Source: Prunus persica (taxonomy: Eukaryota > Streptophyta > Magnoliopsida > Rosales > Rosaceae). Taken from it: DNA of 64,000 bases. Both the position numbers and the translations under genes were made by a program. How positions within the stretch are numbered: the first letter of the stretch is position 1; the number at the start of each line of letters is the position of its first letter. Under the pieces are notes generated by a model. That model was not told the DNA's origin. It searched no databases and was given only the letters and a program-made list of their open reading frames with translations. The stretch spans positions 8,515,020-8,579,019 of the forward strand of contig NC_034014.1 of assembly GCF_000346465.2 (NCBI RefSeq). The letters are read 5' to 3'. Of the stretch, positions 23,182 to 34,192 are shown piece by piece.

Positions 23182-25359
23182 TAGGGTCACCAAAATAACT
23201 CAGTCCAGTTCAAAGGAATCATGGGTCCACCCAATTGCCACTCATATGACCTAAGCAAAGCCCAAAACGCACATGTTCGAAACTTGCTAAGATAGACTTC
23301 AGATCCACCGCCCAAAAAAAACACACCGAAAGCTAAGGCATGCAACCAGAGGGGATTGCTACTCAAAACGCCGCGTAGACTAGAAAGGTGTCAAATCTTT
23401 GACATCCACACACATCACTACTGTAATTACGCGCGCTAAGATGCACCGCGAGAGAAAGAATTGTGTTCCTCCGACGCGCTCTAAACCCGCGTGCTATTAC
23501 TTACTTTCTCTTTTGGATTTGTCGGTGCCGCAGACCGTAATTGCTAAAGTAGTAAAAAATTGTCGCTTTTGGACAAAGAACTTGAATTTTTTTTTTTCTT
23601 CCTAAAAAAGAATTCAGATATTTTTCATTGATTCTTACCTTTGGATTTGGAGGAGGAATGTTTATTATTTTATGATTTTGACCCAATTGACTTTTGGACA
23701 AAGGAAGAACTTGTTTTTATTTAAAACGTGTTTAAAAACATGAGAGTAGGGGGGGATTTCAAATCACTAGTGACTTTTGCTTTCTTATCACAAGTCAATT
23801 TTTTTAAATTTTTTATATATAAATATTTTCTGAGCTAGACTATAGAGGGAAATGAGAGTGAGAATGAGTGAGATGATGAGAGGGGATGATGGGAGGGAGG
23901 AGTAATAAAACTGAAAACAATTTCAAATATATTTCAATTTTTTTGTTTTCATTTTTTTTACTCCTCTTTGCCATCCTCCACTCTCATATTCCTTCTCAAT
24001 CTCATCTTCACTCTCATTCTCACTTCCATTATTTTTCTTTTTCCTCTACATTGTAGCACAAAAAATGAAAATAAAAAACTAAAATTGAAATGGTTATCAA
24101 ACAGACCCTTAAATTAGTGATTTTCACTCCGCTTATCATTGGACAATTCGAACGAAGATACTCTATAAGCATTGAGAGGTGTCGTACTTTAATATGAACA
24201 TCTATTATCAAAATTTGAATAAATGGTTTTATAGGGAAATTTGAATAAATGTTGTTAGTGAGGTTTTCTTCAACAATCATGATTCTCTTAGGCCCCGTTT
24301 ATTTCATTGGAAATGAGGCTTGAGGATGGAATATCAATTGCTTTTTCATGTCTGGTACACCACACCACGCATGGCAAATGGTTACTTAGCACATAGGAAA
24401 ATATGAGGGAAAGTGAACCCCCCCTCCTCCCCCATTGGGTTTTGTTTTCCTCATAACGGGAAAGTTTTGAAAAATGAGCCAACATTAAATACATATTTTT
24501 CATGACCATTGTATCCCAATTAACAATTTAAAATTACATTCTTTTTTTATTTGATTTCATATAGGTATAATTGGAAAATTAAACAAACTTTGTTTTATAT
24601 TCTTACACAAACCAAACATGTAAAAAGAAATAGAGTGGTATTTCCTAGTTACTTTTTCAGAATTATCAAATATAGAAAAAGAATCTTCCATTTCTTATCC
24701 ATTGGGAAAGATATGGGAAATTATTTCCCATTAAATCTTTTCCGTGAACCAAACATAATCTCAGAAAATTCAATTGCATAAAGAGTAAGTAAAGCATAAT
24801 GTTCTAACGAAGGAAAAGAATAATATACTCAAGACTAATGTCAAGTGAAACACAATAAACAAATTGATGATATCCACAAGCCAATCCAATTAATCAACAC
24901 AATAAACACATTGATTTGTACAAATTTAAGGTTGAAAAATTGTAATAAGTGAGGAGTAGGTAGTTCCTTTTTGCTCTAGAAAGTAAGTTGGTTGGTTGTT
25001 TTTTTTTTTCTTGATCTTGGGATATGCTATAAATGCAATATTTTGTTTTTTCATTCAATGGAAATTAAGATATAGAAAAGGTATAATTTATAAAAGAAAA
25101 GAGGAGATTGCGAAAAAGAAAGGTGGAAAGGGGTTTTAGATTTAGGACAGTCGGTGCAGCATAGCGCGTGCATTAAATAGAGTGGGCAAGTAGGTTTCTA
25201 TAACTGAAAACCAAAATATGACCCACGTGATGGAAGGGAAGACAGCTCATTGGAAAACCACACTTGTATTGCATTTTGCGATCGGTTGAATGGACCTAAA
25301 ACACGTTCCTTTACCGCTTGCTAATTTCCTATATCTAAAACCACACGCTATTGTGCTTG
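23182..25359. repeat. Segmental duplicate A, copy 1
   Basis: It starts TAGGGTCACCAAAATAACTC and ends ACACGCTATTGTGCTTG. It is collinear with 26943-29872 at high identity; differences are mostly single bases and small indels. It contains a MITE (24294-24770). A stretch GCCGCAGACCGTAATTGC near 23529 is preserved in both copies. There is no gene. Copy 1 lacks the hAT and palindromic MITE insertions seen in copy 2. Confidence 0.9.
24294..24770. mobile_element. MITE with AGGCCCCGTTT end, copy 2
   Basis: It starts GGCCCCGTTTATTTCATTGG and ends CCGTGAACCAAACATAATCT, an imperfect inverted repeat of about 25 bp. It is about 477 bp long and non-coding. The same element occurs at 16288 (shortened) and at 28698 (inside the other segmental duplicate). 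Confidence 0.7.
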
Positions 25360-26384
25360 AATCATGGCGATTCTGCTTCATTTCAATTTTTATGCCGTTA
25401 TACTTTGTAATTTTTTCCAAAAATTTTGAATTATTATTGCTTGAATTATTCGCTTTCTTTGCTTTCGCGGCCTTTCGACCAATGGGCCTCGGCTCCTTTT
25501 CGATGGGTGAGTCTTAACTCATAGGAGAATCGAGAGGTGAATCTGATGTCATTGAATCATGGAGTGGCGTCTCATTTAACATAACGGCGGGACCCGTCGG
25601 AATAATTATGAAGTGTTTGCAATATTTCACCACCTCCCAACATTCATGATGGTTGAAACTTTTTTTGGCACCCCCCGTTGCACCGAACCACATTTGTGCT
25701 TGAATCATCTATTTAACAAAAAAATGGAAATGCAATAAATATTTAAAATGCATTGGATATGCAAGTAACAAAAAAAAATAATAGTGGAAATGCAATTAAC
25801 CTTACAAATAAATTAGAAGTGCAAAAAAATTAAGAAACAAGTGGAAATGCAAGAAATATTAACAACATATTGAAAATGCAAGAAATATTAACAAAATATT
25901 GAAAATGCAAGAAATATGAACAAAATATTTAAATTGCAAGAAATATTAACAACATATTGATATTGCAAGAAATATGAACAAAATATTTAAAATGCAAGAA
26001 ATATGAACAAAATATTGAAAATGCAAGTAATATTAACAAAATATATATATTAGGAGATTAAACTTAATAAAACAAAAATTATAAAATACTTACCTCGTTA
26101 GTACGATTTTCCCTGCTTCTATAGTTGTCCATCGTTTTTGCTAGGGCAGCTCTCCATTTTCCCAACTCTTTATTGAGAATTTTCCACCTACTGGATAATG
26201 CCATCTCCGTACGAGTAAACCCCGGAATTTTTTCATAAAATTCGGCATGAATTTTTTTCCACATATGAAAAAATTTCATCTCATTGCCGGACACAGGACA
26301 ATGACAAATTTGGAGCCAAGCCTCACACAAGGAAACATCTTCCATGGTGCTCCAAGCCCCTCCGGTTTCGATAGAAGAAACCAT
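25360..26384 (-). pseudogene. Myb/SANT + NAM-associated protein (PIF/Harbinger ORF1-like), broken
   Basis: Exon 1 (26384 to ~26085) encodes a trihelix/Myb-like domain: GGAWSTMEDVSLCEAWLQIC, MWKKIHAEFYEKIPG, MALSSRWKILNKELGKWRAAL. A GTAAGT donor follows TNE. Exon 2 starts at about 25708 after an AG, with the NAM-associated motif SFNHHECWEVVKYC, then SPLDSPM. Here a TAA interrupts the family-typical continuation; past it the frame reads DSPIEKEPRPIGRKAAKAKK and on to the edge of duplicate A, where it is cut. Proteins of this kind (often annotated as GST T3-like) are the Myb-like partner of PIF/Harbinger transposases. Nonsense mutation plus truncation make it a pseudogene. Confidence 0.75.
25735..26045. 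repeat. ~32-bp AT-rich tandem repeats in the intron
   Basis: About eight degenerate units of the form TGCAAGAAATATTAACAAAA followed by TATTGAAAA lie inside the single intron of the Myb/NAM-associated gene. They make most of that intron. Confidence 0.85.
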
Positions 26385-26639
26385 AAAAATATGAAATCAA
26401 AATACAAGGTGAAAAAGAGGAAAATTTTGAGTAAATAGTGAATAATAGTAGAAGTATAATGAAATGTATGAGGATTGGTGTTGAAAGTGAAGGGTATTGA
26501 TAGGTATTTATAGAAGAAAAAAAATCTGAATTTTTTAGAATTTTTTAAAAAAATCTCCGATTTTTTTTCATATTTTTATTGCCCAAAAAATGTCAACCGT
26601 AGGATTGGATTTGGATATGCTGATCGGAGGGTTGGGGGC

Positions 26640-26942
26640 GCGACACGTGGCATCCAGCCGTTGGAGCTGGCGTTGTGCTGACGTCAGCGCACACTGGTTC
26701 AAATTTTTTTTACCGTTGACACGCGCCAACGGTAAAAAGAATTTGAACGCGCTCGCTGATGTCAGCGTGACGCAAGCGCTGACGTCAGCGCCCGCGGGCT
26801 GAAGCTCTGGCTCGACTCGCCTTCAGGCTGGCCCAAGTTGGTGGGTCCCACAAGCCCCCCGGTTTTGGGCTAGCTGCCGGATCGAATTTCTTTTTTTTTT
26901 TCACCCTTGCCTCGGGCTCGGCTGGCCCGTTGGACTCGCTCC
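26640..26942. promoter_or_regulatory. GC-rich upstream block with TGACGTCA palindromes and a hairpin
   Basis: This block contains CACGTGG (26644), TGACGTCA at 26679-26686 and the perfect 16-bp palindrome GCGCTGACGTCAGCGC at 26776-26791. A ~20-bp stem hairpin spans 26697-26748 (GTTCAAATT... / ...AATTTGAAC with ACCGTTG / CAACGGT inside). TGACGTCA and CACGTG are known core sites for plant bZIP factors. The block lies upstream of the minus-strand Myb/NAM gene; that it is its promoter or a transposon end is inference. Confidence 0.5.
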
Positions 26943-27173
26943 TAGGGTCACCAAAATAACTCAGTCCAGTTCAAAGGAATCATGGGTCCACCCAATTGCC
27001 ACTCATATGACCCAAGCAAAGCCCAAAACGCGCATGTTCGAAACTTGCTAAGATAGACTTCAGATCCACCGCCCAAAAAAAACACCTAAAGCTAAGGCAT
27101 GCAACCACAGGGGATTGCTACTCAAAATGCCGCGTAGACCAGAAAGGTGCCAAATCTCTGACGTCCACACACA

Positions 27174-27821
27174 CAGTGGCGGATGCACGTTGGGACAAGA
27201 GGGGTCACACGACCCCTTGGAATGCCGGAAATCTAGCCGTGGACTCCACCAGCGACCCCTTGGCCGTTATCTGAGCAACCCCTTGTGTGCAAGGTGCTCG
27301 ATGAAAGTCCCCTGTGGGCTTGCCTTGCACTGCTCTCTAAACTTTTTCCAGGCGCAGCTGCTCGGATCTGGCAGCACCACGACTTGAATTTTTTTTGGGT
27401 TGCAGAGGCAGCGAAGAAGATGATGTCGGTGATTTGCCTAGCTTATGCCTCATTTTAGTTTAAACTCACCGTTTCACTAGTTGTAGGTTTTTAAAAAAAG
27501 TCTGGGCCATGTATAAGTCTGGCCCAAATGTTTATTAATAACTTGTAGGTCTTTTTAAAAGGTTTGGCCCAAATGTTTTTTAATTAAACCTTTTAGTCTA
27601 TACCCAGTGATATATTTAACCAATAAATTAGTACAATAGCAATTTATAAAAATTAATAAATATATTATTTTAATTTTCGTATACGTACTCATATCCTAAT
27701 TTTTGGAGAATTAATTAAATGTTCCATCTTTATGCTTTTTAGTGTTTTTTTTTTAAATTAAAAAAATTTCAACACTTTTACTTTTTGACCACTTAGACCG
27801 AGAATCCTAGATCCACCACTG
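27174..27821. mobile_element. Non-autonomous hAT element, 648 bp
   Basis: It begins CAGTGGCGGAT and ends ATCCACCACTG, an 11-bp inverted repeat with one mismatch. It is flanked by the 8-bp direct repeat CACACACA (27166-27173, 27822-27829). The empty site is preserved in the other segmental copy near 23405 (TCCACACACATCACT with a single CACACACA). An 8-bp duplication and CAG...CTG ends are hAT hallmarks. No transposase is encoded. Confidence 0.9.
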
Positions 27822-28697
27822 CACACACATCACTACTGTAATTACGCGCGCTAAGACGAACCGTGAGAAAAAGAATCGTGTTCCTCCGATGCGCTCTAAA
27901 CCCACGTGCTATTACTTATTTTCTCTTTTGAATTTGTCGGTGCCGCAGACCGTAATTGCTAAAGTAGTAAAAAATTGTCACTTTTGGACAAAGAACTTGA
28001 TTTTTTTTTTCCTAAAAAAGAATTCAGATATTTTTCATTGATTTTTACCTTTGGATTTGGAGGAGGAATGTTTATTATTTTATGATTTTGACCCACTTAA
28101 GAACTTGTTTTTATTTTAAACGTGTTTAAAAACATGAGAGGAGGGGAGGGGGGAGGGGGGGGGGGGATTTCAAATCACTAGTGACTTTTGCTTTCTTATC
28201 ACAAGTCAATTTTTTTTAATTTTTTATATATAAATATTTTCTGAGCTAAACTATAGAGGAAAATGAAAGTGAGAATGAGTTAGATGATGAGAGGGGAGGA
28301 GTAATAAAACTGAAAACAATTTCAAATATATTTCAATTTTTTGTTTTCATTTTTTTTACTCCTCTTTGCCATCCTCCACTCTCATGTTCCTTCTCAATCT
28401 CATCTTCACTCTCATTCTCACTTCCATTATTTTTCTTTTTCCTCTATATTGTAGCACAAAAAATGAAAATGAAAATAAAAAACTAAAATTAAAATGGTTA
28501 TCAAACAGACCCTTAAATTAGTGATTTTCACTCCGCTTATCATTGGACAATTCGAACGAAGATATTCTATAAGCATTGAGAGGTGTCGTACTTTAATATG
28601 AACATCTATTATCAAAATTTGAATAAATGGTTTTATAGGGAAATTTGAATAAATGTTGTTAGTGAGGTTTTCTTCAACAATCATGATTCTCTTAGGC

Positions 28698-29174
28698 CCC
28701 GTTTATTTCATTGGAAATAAGGCTTGAGGATGGAATATCAATTGCTTTTTCATGTTTGGTACACCACACCACGCATGGCAAATGGTTACCTAGCACATAG
28801 GAAAATATGAGGGAAAGTGAACCCCCCCTCCTCCCCCCTTGGGTTTTGTTTTCCTCATAACGGGAAAGTTTTGAAAAATGAGCCAACATTAAATACATAT
28901 TTTTCATGACCATTGTATCCCAATTAACAATTTAAAATTACATTCTTTTTTTATTTGATTTCATATAGGTATAATTGGAAAATTAAACAAACTTTGTTTT
29001 ATATTCTTACACAAACCAAACATGTAAAAAGAAATAGAGTGGTATTTCCTAGTTACTTTTTCAGAATTATCAAACATAGAAAAAGAATCTTCCATTTCTT
29101 ATCCATTGGGAAAGATATGGGAAATTATTTCCCATTAAATCTTTTCCGTGAACCAAACATAATCTCAGAAAATT
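28698..29174. mobile_element. MITE with AGGCCCCGTTT end, copy 3
   Basis: The same element as at 24294-24770, at the matching place in segmental duplicate A copy 2. It was therefore carried along by the duplication and did not insert independently. Confidence 0.7.
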
Positions 29175-29503
29175 CAATTGCATAAAGAGTAAGTAAAGCA
29201 TAATGTTCTAACGAAGGAAAAGAATAATATACTCAAGACTAATGTCAAGTGAAACACAATAAACAAATTGATGATATCCACAAGCCAATCCAATTAATCA
29301 ACACAATAAACACATTGATATGTACAAATTTAAGGTTGAAAAATTGTAATAAGTGAGGATTAGGTAGTTCCTTTTTGCTCTAGAAAGTAAGTTGGTTGGT
29401 TGTTTTTTTTTTTCTTGATCTTGGGATATGCTATAAATGCAATATTTTGTTTTTTCATTCAACGGAAATTAAGATATAGAAAAGGTATAATTTATAAAGG
29501 GTC

Positions 29504-29641
29504 ATGCTAGGGAGACCAACTTTAGATACCAACTTGTGTACCAACTCTCTAATAGAGGTGGAGCCCACCAATACAATGGGTCTCACACTCTATTAGAGAG
29601 TTGGTACACAAGTTGGTATCTAAAGTTGGTCTCCCTAGCAT
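29504..29641. mobile_element. Near-perfect palindromic MITE, 138 bp
   Basis: About 55 bp at the left (ATGCTAGGGAGACCAACTTT... to ...CTCTCTAATAGAG) are repeated almost perfectly in inverse orientation at the right, around a ~25-bp loop. It is absent from duplicate A copy 1, where a purine-rich stretch (about 25098-25133) is found instead. The arms' near identity indicates a recent insertion. Confidence 0.85.
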
Positions 29642-29872
29642 TTTCCTTTAGATTTAGGACAGTCGGTGCAGCATAGCGCGTGCATTAAATAGAGTGGGCA
29701 TGTAGGTTTCTATAACTGAAAACCAAAATATGACCCACGTGATGGAAGGGAAGACAGCTCATTTGGAAAACCACACTCGTATTGTATTTTGCGATCTGTT
29801 GAATGGACCTAAAACACGTTCCTTTACCACTTGCTAATTTCCTATTTCTAAAACCACACGCTATTGTGCTTG

Positions 29873-30940
29873 TGAATCTTAATTATGATAATATGATTTA
29901 TGAAAACGACTCACTCCTATCTGGTACTAATATTACTATATATAGAAGTGAATGCTGATTGATGAGGGTGTTTTGAGTACTTTTGCTTTAACAATAACAT
30001 TTTAACTAACCCAATTAAGTTTAGTAGATAATCTTGCTCAATAATTCTAAAGTTAAATTATTTCTTGAATAATGCCAGATTACATATCTCTTAACGTTTC
30101 ATAACTAGATTACATCGTTTATATGTGGGCTTTCTTAACAATGCTAAGATTTCTATTAACTCAACGAAACACTTGTATATACAGCATTTGAGTGACGTAT
30201 TTCAATCGTTTTTCTATTTGTATATTAAAAATCAAAGCGTTATAATAGAGATTTGTAGAGAGTATTTATCTCGACACCCAATTTTAAAGTTCGACTCCCC
30301 ATTCTAGCTCAGGTCCTCTCTCCAAGAATTAACACTCCTTCGTTACACAAAAAAGTTATATTGTATTTTTGAATGCTACTATTTTAATCAAAGAAGCAAT
30401 AAGAAAAAGTTTCTTTTAAAAACTGGAAGGAAAATGAATGGTTTTTGGAGAATTAGTGAATCTACTTGTCTTAAACATTATTGATCACATTTAATAAACA
30501 AAACCCATTATGATTGCCATGAAGCAATAGGCAGATCCAGCTCTAATCACTCTGGCAATTTCCAAAACTTCTAAACCATTCCTTATATTGATCCAACAAC
30601 TAATGACCTTCCATGAGAGCATATGAGATCCAATCCCAATAAATTAACAAAGTTTTCACACCAATCCACTGCTACCAACCCCAGAATACTAACACGGTAC
30701 CTCCACACATGGCCAATCATAGAGCGAGTAGCATGTGCAAGTGAAAACGAAGAGTGTAGGTCACTGTCTCCTTCGCTCCCTCCCAATCTTCCTTTAAATA
30801 CATTCTGACCTCTCATTCTTCTCTTTCATATTCTTCTTCTCTTCTTCTCGAACCCCAAGAAATCTCTACTCTCTCTCTCACAACCTCATCTCGCCCATTT
30901 TGCCCAAATACCCCACATACCCAGAACGTCGTCGTAGAGA
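29873..30940 (+). promoter_or_regulatory. Upstream region of UDP-apiose/xylose synthase gene
   Basis: No coding sequence. A TATA-like TTTAAATA at 30793-30800 lies about 140 bp before the ATG, followed by a CT-rich leader (30810-30890) typical of plant 5' UTRs. The transcription start is probably near 30825 (inference). Confidence 0.45.
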
Positions 30941-33900
30941 ATGGCGTCGGTGGCTCGAGTAGATCTAGACGGCAACCCAATAAAGCCGATAACGATATGC
31001 ATGATCGGAGCAGGAGGCTTCATTGGGTCCCATCTCTGCGAGAAGCTGATGTCAGAGACCCCACACAAGGTTCTAGCTTTGGACGTCTATAATGACAAGA
31101 TCAAGCACCTTCTTGAGCCCGAAAACGCGCATCCATGGTCCGATCGAATCCAGTTCCACCGACTCAACATCAAGCAAGACTCGCGCCTCGAAGGCCTCAT
31201 CAAGATGGCAGATCTGGTATAACCCATTTTCTCTCTTCTTGTTTTCTTGACGGTTCTTGATCATTTTTTCATGGTGGGTTGGGTTTTGATGGTTTGAATT
31301 TGTGGGTTTTGCAGACCATTAATCTCGCCGCGATTTGTACTCCGGCGGACTACAACACTCGCCCACTCGACACCATCTACAGCAACTTCATTGACGCTTT
31401 GCCTGTGGTGGGTTTCGGCTACTACATTTCATTTATTGTGTTTTTTTGGGGATAATGAAATTATGGGTTTGATTGCGAAATTTTTGATTTTGGGTTATTA
31501 GTGCGGGAATTGATTGAAAGTTGATGTAGGTTCTTCTTACATTTTTGTTTTTTATGAAAAAATTTCGTTAGGTGAAATACTGTTCGGAAAACAACAAGCG
31601 GTTGATTCACTTTTCTACTTGTGAAGTGTATGGGAAAACCATTGGAAGCTATCTTCCTAAAGATAGCCCTCTTCGTCAGGTAGCCCTCTCCCTTTCTTGT
31701 TCACCTTTCTTTCTTTCTTTTTTTCTTTTTTTTAATGTTTTTAATGTTTTCTTGGGCACGATTCAGATCTGTGCTTTTCTTGACGTTTGTTTTATGATAA
31801 AGTTCTCCATTTTGCATAATTCGGATGGTTTGATTGCATTTTTCTGCTTTTGGGATCTACAATCGTGTGTCGGTGGTATGGCATTAGACTGTAATACTTA
31901 AACATGTGCTTGAATTTGTGATCTGATCTGATACTGACATTTTGTTGCATGCATAACAAATTTGGATTCCTTAAGATGGGTAAGCCTGAAAATAGAGGCC
32001 GGAGCTTGGACTTGAGAGTGAAGAGCCAAGTCTGGTTCGACCTTTTATATATACTTATTAGAATATTAATATCATAATATAATTATAGTTCTTATTTTAT
32101 CATTTTCCTAGTTTCTTATTATATAGTAGTCCTTTATTTAGGTACAAATAGTACTGGATATGTTAAAGTGTAAAGAAAGTGCTGGGATTGGACTTGATCC
32201 TTTTCCTTGGAGTGGCGTTCAGGCTTATGAAACAAGTATAAGGCTGAACTAAGCAGGCCAGGCCTAATAAAGATATCTTATCATGGCATCAAAGCCTGGC
32301 TTGGCCCCAGCCTGCCCGTTATCCAAGTGCATGGCTACTATTTCATTTCAGGAAATGTCTTTGAAGTTTTAGTGTTGGAGTTGTCTTCATTTTGTTGGGT
32401 ACCATCATCTCCTATGTTTTGTGTGTCTTTTCATCATAATAGCAGCATCTCATACGTTTTGAGTTTCACTTTGTCATATCTCATATCTTTGGGGGTTGGT
32501 ACAATTTTTGGATATGGTTCTTGTGGTCCAGGAAGTCTATTGTAGATTTTGCTTATAGCAACTTTAGGTTGTAAGGTACTGGCACATTGGTGGAACAGAG
32601 TTTGAGTGCTTAGATGGATGGAGAAATGGTAGTAAATTGGGCCTTGTAAAAGCAGTTGAAAATAGTAATATAGATTTTTCTAAAGAACTCTAGATTTTTT
32701 CACAAGATATGTGTGCTTTTTTAAAAGCAACATTTGTGATGCGATTTTATCAGTTGCAGCTCTCGTCTGTTGCAGCTTACCTGCTATTGCTAATTGGAAG
32801 TGAACACTTTTGCCTCCTTTTGGAAAGGGCGAAATGAAAGAACTCTAGGAAACAAAAAGTATTGTGTCCTATAGATTGTATAACAATTTATTTGTTCCTT
32901 TTGGCTCTCTAATTTTCCTGTGATATGATGCTGTCTATGTTTTCAGTTTGTAATGTGGTTTCTTCAGATTAAGTCACTGTTGCATTAAAGTTTGTTGATG
33001 CTGTATGATTTGCTTTTTTGTTAATGGAAAATTTACTTGTGTGCTATGTTTTAATAGGATCCTGCATATTATGTGCTTAAAGAAGATGAATCCCCCTGCA
33101 TTTTTGGCTCTATTGAGAAGCAGAGATGGTCTTATGCATGTGCAAAGCAATTGATCGAGAGGCTGATTTATGGTTGGTGATCTCCTTCTTTTACTTTTTT
33201 CTCTGGCTGTTCATGAATTGGTATTTGTTATGTAGTCTTCTGATTTTCTTCTTGTTTACAGCTGAGGGTGCGGAAAATGGTCTTGAGTTTACCATTGTGA
33301 GACCCTTCAACTGGATTGGACCTAGAATGGATTTCATTCCTGGGATTGACGGCCCAAGTGAGGGTGTTCCAAGAGTTCTAGCCTGCTTTAGTAATGTATG
33401 TGCGATGTTAGTTGTAATATTCCCTATTTATTTGGTATTTCATATTTGTGTTGTGATCACATCCTGCTTTCTCTGTTGCAGAATCTTCTTCGACGTGAGC
33501 CACTCAAGCTTGTAGATGGTGGCCAATCCCAGAGAACTTTTGTGTACATAAAGGATGCTATTGAAGCTGTTATGTTGATGATTGTAAGTTATAAGAAAAA
33601 CATCTCTCTTTTCAAATTAATATTTAGCATGCAAAAGAAGTTGCTCATCAATGTGACATCTTCCTCAGGAAAATCCTGCTAGGGCCAATGGCCACATTTT
33701 CAATGTTGGCAACCCTAACAATGAAGTTACCGTCAGGCAGCTTGGTGAAATGATGACTGAGGTGAAGAATTGTCTTTGATATACCCTTTTTTCTTTAGTT
33801 TATTAAGTTGGATTAGCAGTCCTATATTTGGATATGAGGATTGATGTTCTTGCATATTGCAGGTCTATGTTAAGGTAAGTGGTGAATCAAAACTGGAGAC

Positions 33901-34192
33901 ACCAACCATCGATGTAAGCTCTCAAGAATTCTATGGAGTGGGATATGATGATAGTGACAAGAGAATTCCTGACATGACTATTATCAATAAGCAGCTTGGT
34001 ATATATCTTTCTTGTACCCCATCTTTAATGTAAATGAGCTCTGACTTTACGGCATTCTAACTATGTAATGTGACAGGCTGGAACCCGAAGACTTCGCTAT
34101 GGGACCTGCTTGAATCAACCCTCACCTATCAGCATAGGACATATGCCGAAGCTGTCAAGAAGGCCATCTCCCAAGCATCTGCTACAAGCTAA
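30941..34192 (+). CDS. AXS: UDP-D-apiose/UDP-D-xylose synthase
   Basis: Nine exons with GT/AG borders and consistent phase: 30941-31216, 31315-31407, 31572-31679, 33058-33172, 33262-33395, 33482-33583, 33669-33761, 33863-33998, 34077-34192; 390 residues. This cytosolic, NAD-dependent short-chain dehydrogenase converts UDP-glucuronate to UDP-apiose and UDP-xylose; apiose is needed for rhamnogalacturonan II and apiosides. The Rossmann motif GAGGFIG is at residues 23-29 and the YxxxK catalytic pair at Tyr185/Lys189 (SYACAK). Family signatures include INLAAICTPADYNTRPLDT, FTIVRPFNWIGPRMDFIPG and NVGNPNNEVTVRQL. Length matches the family (about 389) and no lesion is seen. Intron 3 is long (1.4 kb). 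Confidence 0.96.

Larger units (their letters stand above)
26943..29872. repeat. Segmental duplicate A, copy 2
   Basis: Collinear with 23182-25359. The extra length comes from a hAT element (27174-27821), a palindromic MITE (29504-29641) and a longer G-run (about 28140-28170). The copies diverge immediately after GTGCTTG at 29872. There is no gene. Confidence 0.9.

Noticed and set aside
25735..26045. Possible CRISPR-like array
   Set aside because: The units are contiguous degenerate tandem repeats without spacers, in a plant nuclear intron.
23182..29872. A1 and A2 as LTRs of a retrotransposon
   Set aside because: No primer binding site after A1, no polypurine tract before A2, no TG…CA ends and no Gag/Pol inside; kept only as a duplication.
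30583..31264. Minus-strand frames opposite the AXS first exon
   Set aside because: Shadows of the AXS coding strand without family features.
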